Of a stretch of DNA of 64,000 bases, positions 57,901 to 64,000 are shown piece after piece (position 1 is the first letter of the stretch; each line of letters opens with the position of its first letter). The stretch is from Phaeotremella fagi (taxonomy: Eukaryota > Basidiomycota > Tremellomycetes > Tremellales > Phaeotremellaceae): positions 620,001 through 684,000 of the forward strand of contig BCHU01000010.1 of NCBI GenBank assembly GCA_001599715.1, written 5' to 3'. The translations under genes were made by a program, and so were the position numbers. Under the pieces are notes generated by a model. It was given only the letters and a program-made list of their open reading frames with translations. It had not been told where the DNA came from and searched no databases.

Positions 57901-59991
57901 CCTTCAAGCTTTAGGTCATACTTACAGTATGTCATTCCTTTCTTCATTTTCTGACTTGAACATTGCTAATCATCCATGTTCAGCTGGCGAACGATACATT
58001 CCAATGGAATTCAAAATTTCGTATCCGAAAGGAAATTTCAGAAATATCAATAAATTCATTTATGATTCTGAGAAGCCAAGTTATTTGGGTGAAAGACTTC
58101 GTCCACCGACTTGGTGGAAACATACAACTGTTATCGCCGCGTTTGACAAGATCATGGTTGACAAGGTGAGTTACGGAGTACTTTTTTGTAAAACTGCCAC
58201 TAAACCCATATTTTAGCATAAGAAACCATCTCTCATTCAACGATTGACTCGATCTGGAATGGCTCGTCCACAGGCTCAATTGACCGTTGGTGAACAACTG
58301 GCAAAGACTATGATGAGACGAAGGGCTTGTATGTCTTTGTCGTAGACTTTTTTTGGTCACTGACGGCTGAGTTTTAGTGCACTACGTCGAAACTCGTGAT
58401 GATCTCGAATTGAAAGTGGCACGAATCAATCGAAGATTACTTAAACTAGTCGAAGAAGGTGATCATGTGAGTGACTTCAAGGACCAGATTGATGAGAGTT
58501 ACGATTGACGTAAACACTGGACTCTAGTGGAAACAACAATTCGAAACTTTTGAAAGATACGCCGATAAACTGGCTCAAGAAGCTAACGAATTGAAGATCA
58601 AGATCGATAGAGAGAGACGTGAAGCTCGTAGATTGTCTAATGGTATGACTCATTTCTATTGGATTTGGAGTAGTGTCGATAACAACTGATCCAATTTATA
58701 GTCGCTAGCGAGCAAACCAAGGTTAACATGGAATTACAAGAGAAATTGAGTAACACCGAAAACGCTCGTGCGGAGGCTATGAGACAATTATCGGATATGC
58801 ATCAATCGTATGTTCTATTTCTCAAGCTAAACCATAGAGCAAAACTGATTCAATTCACAGTATTCAAGAGCTCGAACGTGAAAGAGAGGAGGTTATGAAC
58901 ATAATCGAAGCTCAAATCAACCACGCTCTCGATGCTATACCTGATGGAACCGAATCAGAAAGTACAAGTGTCAGGGCTGATACACCAACAGACTCCTTGA
59001 TGAGTTCACCCAAAATACGTACATCCAGAATCAGACCTGCTACCAAAGATTCCAATCGCAGCGGATTATCTCGATTCACCGTTGAATCTAACGGGATGTC
59101 TGTTTTGGGTCAGGTTAAAGGTACTAGAAGAAGTCGTAGTATTTTGGATAGAGATCCGTTGGCCGCTGTTGATAGAAGTATCCATGATAAGAGTGATAGT
59201 ATCGCTGAGAGAGTCGCGTTGATTCAAGCCAAGGTCAGTTGTTTCTTTACTCTTACGGAGGGTTGTTAGCTGACGATAAAACTTCTTAGCTCGAAATGGC
59301 TTTAGGTCATCATCGACTAGCCACTGATTCTACATCAGTCAGTGGGACCGAAGATGAAATTGAAACTCCCAACAATGACAATCAATCACCTGATCCTGCA
59401 TATGAAGCTAGATATAACTATGACATGTCAACATCAAATTCTGGTTCCACAATGGTTGATTTGACTCAAGATGGAGAGGGTGGTTCAGACGAGGATCGAA
59501 ATGTCGATAGATTCAATAAATCAATTTTGAACCACCAAGAATCTATCGAAACCATCAACAAGAACTCGATCCACGTTCAACCTCTAAACAACATGTTTGA
59601 CGTTGAGAAAACACCAATTCCAACTCCGACTCGTAAATCAGAATCAGACAATCTGGTTGTTGAATTACCATCAGGTGAATCACCAATCCTTCCGATCGAC
59701 CAAACAGGAGATGCTCAACGGGAGGATGAAGATAAAAGCAACGAATTCGGGACTTCACCTTCGAACACTCATACATTTGGATTAGGTTTGATTAGACCTG
59801 ATTCAGGTATGAAGATTCGACCTAAGAAACGGATAGTCTCTACTTCGAATGGATTTGATGGGGATGAACGAAATGATCGTGAAGTTATTTTGGATTCCAG
59901 TAATGGTCATCATCAAGAAGAGGACGAGGTTGTTGATAAAAGATCATCAACTTTTTCGACTGATACCATTACTTTCGGAAAGGCTTCATAG
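54998..59991 (+). CDS. DENN-domain protein, probable Rab guanine-nucleotide exchange factor
   Basis: Large protein of about 1,400 residues in roughly fourteen exons. A disordered His/Asn/Ser-rich N-terminus (exon 1) precedes an uDENN-like block LYLVSGLGKDPAQWSRADFD. Then comes the central DENN core VYWMPYAITLVSRYPIYDVL, QISRILNYETPRPGEIYTLA, FQLWPLFQALDVDHILTCLE, ALSNSGRVIFCSRHPAMLNI, GWNGIALPIIH and ILIIEDPGPYIIGVSTECKY, and a dDENN-like ALHYVETRDDLELKVARINR. A coiled coil (ETFERYADKLAQEANELKI) and a Ser/Thr/Asp-rich tail follow. The intron after SGLGK must use the GTGTGTC donor to avoid a stop. DENN proteins activate Rab GTPases in membrane traffic; the Rab is unknown. Confidence 0.8.
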
Positions 59992-60178
59992 GTGATCAGC
60001 TCTTTCATGTGGTCTTCCAAAGTCTTGATTTGAATCGAAAAGATAAAATGTTTATAAATGAAAAAACTGAAAGAAGGATTGGGATTCTGATGGAAAAAAG
60101 TGACTTGTAGAAATTGATTGGGATGAATCATTGATACCTATATACATTTCATTTGAACGGAGTCTTCACACGCCGTAT

Positions 60179-61438
60179 CTACAATTCGACAGTGTCGGCG
60201 AGAGCATGAGCTGGATCACCTTTGTATCTATCCCCATAGACTTCACAATCTTCGATAGCCTTTCTTATTTCCTGAATCTCCTCGGTGGTAAGTTTAACAT
60301 CGAGAGCACCTAGGTTTTCTTGGAGATATTTGACTTTCTTCGTACCTACACAACAAGTCTTGATTATCATGGGGGTGGTGATGTACCACGATACTCACCT
60401 GGGATTGGAATTATGTCATCCCCTTGGGCGAGTAACCAGGCTAAACTCAACTGTCCAGCTGTACAACCCTTCTTTTCACCTATAGATTTCAATTTATTAA
60501 CCAAATCGAGATTCTTCGGGAAATTCTATATGACATACCAAACACAATCAGTTCCTCCACCAAAATCATACAAAAAAGAAACACCAACCTCATCACTATA
60601 ACGAGGATGACTACGACGATAATCACCTTCCTCAAAATCAAATCGACTCTTGTAATTACCAGCTAACATCCCCCTACCCAAAGGGGCATAAGCTACCACA
60701 GCAACCCCCAATTCTCTACATGCATCCAGTAACCCGATTCTCTCAATGTCAAGACTGAACGGTGAATATTCCACTTGGACAGCATCGATGTGGACGATTT
60801 TACAGGCTCTTCGAAGTGTTTTGGCGGAAACTTCGGAGAGACCTAGGTATTTCACTTTTCCGGCTTTCTGGAATTCTGACATTGCCTCGACGGTTTTTTC
60901 GATTGGGGTCACGGTATCGACTCTATGACTGGAGTTGATGGTTTGTTAGAATGAAGTTGGACAGTTGATGAAAAGCCACTTACACATAGAGTAAATCAAC
61001 GTATGGTACACCAATAACCTTTAAACTGTTTTCGAAGGATCGACGACATTCTTCAGGTGATGAATTGATCTCGTAGGTTTTAGGGTCACAGCCGAATTTC
61101 GTTGAGATGAAGATGTCATCACGGTGGTCTGGATGTTTTTGGAAATATTTCCCCATAGTCGCTTCATTACCTAGATACAATGCTGCAGCTGGAGTAGAGT
61201 CAGAGGAATCTTGACTTTAACTTACAATCCCAATTCCTACTACCTAGTTCATAAGCTGTTTCCAAGAATTTCATCTTTTCTTCATCACTTGGTGGTTCAC
61301 CGTAGAATGCGTCCAGACCCCTGAAGAGGGAGTTAGCAACTTTGATGACTTGATATGAGGATTAACTAACATTAAACCTAATCCCATAGCTGTAACTTGT
61401 GGACCATTCTTACCGAGTTTTCTGGTTGCGAGAGACAT
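60179..61438 (-). CDS. Aldo-keto reductase
   Basis: NAD(P)H-dependent aldehyde/ketone reductase of the AKR superfamily (AKR13-like). Start [20 protein letters not shown]. Family marks: [18 protein letters not shown], the Asp and Tyr of the tetrad in [18 protein letters not shown], the Lys in [10 protein letters not shown], the His in [61 protein letters not shown] and [20 protein letters not shown]. The catalytic residues are therefore intact. About six exons; the second exon junction SLATRK...MGLG|LM splices at GGTTTAAT. TATA-like CTATATATAT at 61531-61540 is 93 bases upstream, with palindromes further up. Confidence 0.88.
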
Positions 61439-61849
61439 TATTATAGGTTTGTTGATGTGATTGTTAAAGAAATATCTCAAGACGTTACAAGAACGATGCA
61501 AAAATGAAGAAAGAGTGGAGCATTCTTGATCTATATATATGTAGATCGGACATGGATATCAGATGATCGACCTCCACTTTATGCCTCACCGTTGCCGATG
61601 TTCGACCGTTGAACCTGACCGATTCGGTGCCGCACTTGTACTCGAGTACATTCCTTTTCCCCTCGAGGAGAGCATAGTCTAGTACAGTACAACATGGACA
61701 TCGTTACCCATACATTAAACCCAGAGATAACCAAATATCGTCATTGATCATCAATTCGATTCGAATCTAACATCATAACGGACCCGATGCTTGCTTTTGT
61801 CGATCTTCCACCTCGCCACGACCCTCTCAAACCACCGCCCATCATCCAA
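61439..61849. promoter_or_regulatory. Aldo-keto reductase promoter with CTCGAG palindromes
   Basis: Two palindromes centred on CTCGAG/TCGA lie about 20 bases apart: GTACTCGAGTAC at 61638-61649 and CCTCGAGG at 61661-61668, plus the TATA run at 61531-61540. Confidence 0.5.
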
Positions 61850-63123
61850 CTAAACTTGTCGAGATTCCTGCACAGAGATTGGATTGACCTCCGCAACAGC
61901 TTTTGGTGGTAAAGGGCGACCTAAAGCTTCAGTGACTCCTGAACTCTGCAAGAACTGAGCCCATTTAGGTTCAATAAACAATGCCCTGAAATCAAAAGTC
62001 AGCTCATCCAACTCAACATAGTCTCTATTACTCACCGTGCATTCGCCAATCGTTCTCCATCAAGGGTCTCCATGGTTGCACTGACGTTAACTTTTCTACC
62101 TTTCTTCTCGTCAAGCTTGGTTCGGATTATAACGAACTATGAAGAGATACGTTAGCATTTTGGGGCTCTATCATCGTTGGTGTTATTTACCTGATCGGCA
62201 GTTGTAGGTGATTTATAATCTACTGTGATAGTTGCGGTTACTCCAATATGTGTGGGGAGGTTTAGTAAAGCCTAGATTTGTTAGTCTTCGATAATGGCAC
62301 TGCTCCTGAAGAATCTACTCACGTTACGAGCCAAGCTCTCATCAAAGACAGTTGCTATTAAACCACCATGAACTATCCCATCATGTCCACACATAGCTCT
62401 TCCTAAATGTATGATGACTAGAAATCGAGTTCAGCTAGATTCCTCTGGTTGTCGTTTATGATTGGACCTACCAATAGCCTCTGATTCATCTTTCTTCGCA
62501 AAAGCAATAGGAGGAACAGCCAACTTCCCAGGTCCACGTAAAGTCCCAGCCGTCAATGAATTATGAATCTTCTGGGGATCGTATCGTTCATAGGGTCCTT
62601 TATTTTGATTAGTTTTCTACCCATGTATTAATACGATAAGAAGCCAAAATACGTACGAGTCTCATACCATTCCTCTCCGGCATTGATCTTCCCTCTCATT
62701 TTAGCAACAATGAACAATTTCTGGATATCTGTCTCCACATCGTTCATTATTGCTTTGCCAACGTTTGATTTGGCGTCTGGCGGAGGCGGTGAATATCTTG
62801 GATAAAGAATGGTTACAGCTCTAGGTGGATAAACTGCGCCAGCCATGTAAAGCGTTGGGAAAGCTATCGCGATCGCTGATGGTGATGATCAGTTGTCAAT
62901 ATCTTCACGCGACGTCTCAAGGATGAGTCGACTCACCGAGTCTTCCAGCCCATTTCCTTCCTGCAGAGGAAGTTTGACGAGGAGCTTCAGTTGAAGAAGA
63001 TGCGAATCCTCTGGTTTGTTTGAATGCTCGACCTCGAGTGAACGGTTGGAAAGATGAGGTTGATGATGTTGAACATGATGATCGAAAGGATGACGTTGAC
63101 GTTGCTGCTTTCCTGAAAGACAT
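61850..63123 (-). CDS. HotDog-fold acyl-CoA thioesterase, probably mitochondrial
   Basis: 4HBT-family (THEM4-like) thioesterase that hydrolyses acyl-CoA. The N-terminus MSFRKAATSTSSFRSSCS is Ser/Arg-rich without acidic residues, a good mitochondrial presequence; a possible membrane anchor AIAIAFPTLYMAGAVYPP follows after an exon junction. The HotDog core has the family signature HGGLIATVFDESLARNALLN with the catalytic Asp/Glu, preceded by IIHLGRAMCGHDG and followed by VTATITVDYKSPTTADQFVI and GRKVNVSATMETLDGERLA. About seven exons; stop at 61850. Confidence 0.85.
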
Positions 63124-63691
63124 TTTGAAGTGAAGTACAATAAACTTATTCGCTTGCTGATGGTGATGCTATCAGTGATTTAGACTGAGGGATGAGACCT
63201 TGAATGACCAGTCCAACCACTTAATGTTGTTGATGAAAAAATGAAAAGTATAATGGAGAAGGAAATGGATAACCTCACTTACGGTTAACGGCTATGAAAA
63301 AGGTTACCCACCTAAAAGGCCCCGCCCCCACACACCACTGCGGGTTAAAACGGCCCGGATGAGCAGGTTACTTTTCAACCTCATGCATTGGAGATAGTAT
63401 AGAAAGAGTTGATGTTATCACTTCTCAGCTCATTCTCCAAGAAACGCTCAGGAACTGGACTCGTATCATCGCAAAGCATTGGCAAGAATTAATGGCAATT
63501 TTGACTGGAGGATTTCCATTGTGGCGAAAAGTCATGCAAATTTGTGAGGAAGGGAAGGCAAGATATACGAGTACATCTCGATTCACTGAAACCAATTACC
63601 TCAAGGACTCGTCTGATATAAAACACCACCCTCAAATTTCCTCCTTTCTCACTCAAACAGTTCTTCAGCTCGTACCCCAGACTTCACACTA
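63124..63691. other. Intergenic, nothing recognised
   Basis: 568 bases. A C-rich GGCCCCGCCCCCAC element (about 63320-63333) resembles a stress or GC-box type motif. The frame at 63492-63695 is unsupported. Confidence 0.4.
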
Positions 63692-64000
63692 CTAGCATTT
63701 GGTTGGTTTTTTGAACCACAACTCCATGCTGAACTGAGTTCCTCCTAAACAAACATCAATATCTTCTTGAGGCTTGGGAATATGACCTGGGACACCTTTT
63801 ACCAGATCTACAACATAGTTTGAAGGGTCTAATTGAGCATGCCTTGATATATCGCTTTTGAAGTCCTCTTCTGAGGGGAACATGCGATCGAAGGTAACCT
63901 CCCCTTCAGTCTTCATATCAAAGACGTAGTGACTTTCATATTCCATTGGATGTTCACTATAGATTGGCCCTTTTGAATCATTGTACTCAACGGATGTTTT
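63692..64000 (-). CDS. C-terminal part of an unknown protein (cut by window edge)
   Basis: Open frame to the right edge, so the 5' part is missing. Visible end: KGPIYSEHPMEYESHYVFDM, then EEDFKSDISRHAQLDPSNYV, VPGHIPKPQEDIDV and CLGGTQFSMELWFKKPTKC at the stop (63692). Unrecognised, with two Cys and no membrane segment. Possibly a small soluble or secreted protein. Its size and any signal peptide are unknown. Confidence 0.5.
   Translation of the reverse strand, partial: KTSVEYNDSKGPIYSEHPMEYESHYVFDMKTEGEVTFDRMFPSEEDFKSDISRHAQLDPSNYVVDLVKGVPGHIPKPQEDIDVCLGGTQFSMELWFKKPTKC

Noticed and set aside
1..64000. Mobile elements, CRISPR arrays, integrated virus or secondary-metabolite backbone genes
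   Set aside because: No transposase, reverse transcriptase, integrase, capsid, PKS/NRPS or spaced-repeat array was seen on either strand.

Overview
The window looks like nuclear DNA of a basidiomycete yeast, most likely a tremellalean close to Kwoniella or Cryptococcus. Genes are packed at about one per 2 kb. Nearly all contain several short introns of about 36-80 nt with GTRAGT-type donors. Base composition is moderate, intergenic leaders are pyrimidine-rich, and the protein families are typical of that group (Dbp7, Rim2, Nca2, Ear1/Ssh4, Par32/DUF3602, a second Ras). I see no transposon, CRISPR array, rRNA or viral sequence. The genus is an inference; no marker gene settles it.

Layout. 1-16 kb is metabolic: a Dal5-type permease (cut by the left edge), a 2OG-Fe(II) oxygenase, a Ser-rich protein with a His tract, a FAHD1-like acylpyruvase, an acidic secreted protein, a PhyH-type oxygenase, then an MFS transporter divergent from a D-galactonate-dehydratase-like enzyme. 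16-30 kb is largely housekeeping: Dbp7 (ribosome biogenesis), an intron-containing tRNA-Arg(UCG), an Ear1/Ssh4-like Rsp5 adaptor, Nca2 and an STB6-like protein. 30-39 kb holds Cox19, a tandem four-helix membrane protein, an FMN-binding PNPO-like protein, a NUDIX hydrolase, the Pol III subunit Rpc25 and the mitochondrial carrier Rim2. 39-46 kb holds a small secreted protein, a very short Som1-like gene, an F-box-like protein, a 119-residue orphan and a Ras GTPase ending in CVIL. 46-51 kb pairs a Par32/Amu1-like DUF3602 gene with an ammonium transporter. 51.7-54.3 kb is a tandem duplication carrying two diverged orphan paralogues. 55-64 kb holds a large DENN-domain protein, an aldo-keto reductase, a HotDog thioesterase and an edge-truncated orphan.

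Functional links. (1) The Par32-like gene lies directly downstream of an ammonium permease on the same strand; in budding yeast Par32/Amu1 is a TORC1-controlled inhibitor of Mep permeases, and the permease promoter carries several GATA-factor motifs. (2) The MFS transporter and galactonate-dehydratase-like gene share one 0.72-kb divergent promoter, suggesting an uptake-plus-catabolism pair. (3) Four mitochondrial genes (Cox19, Rim2, Som1-like, Nca2) fall within about 18 kb, but they are dispersed and I do not claim a cluster. Gene ends were read from start/stop codons and splice junctions by eye; splice sites are predictions.
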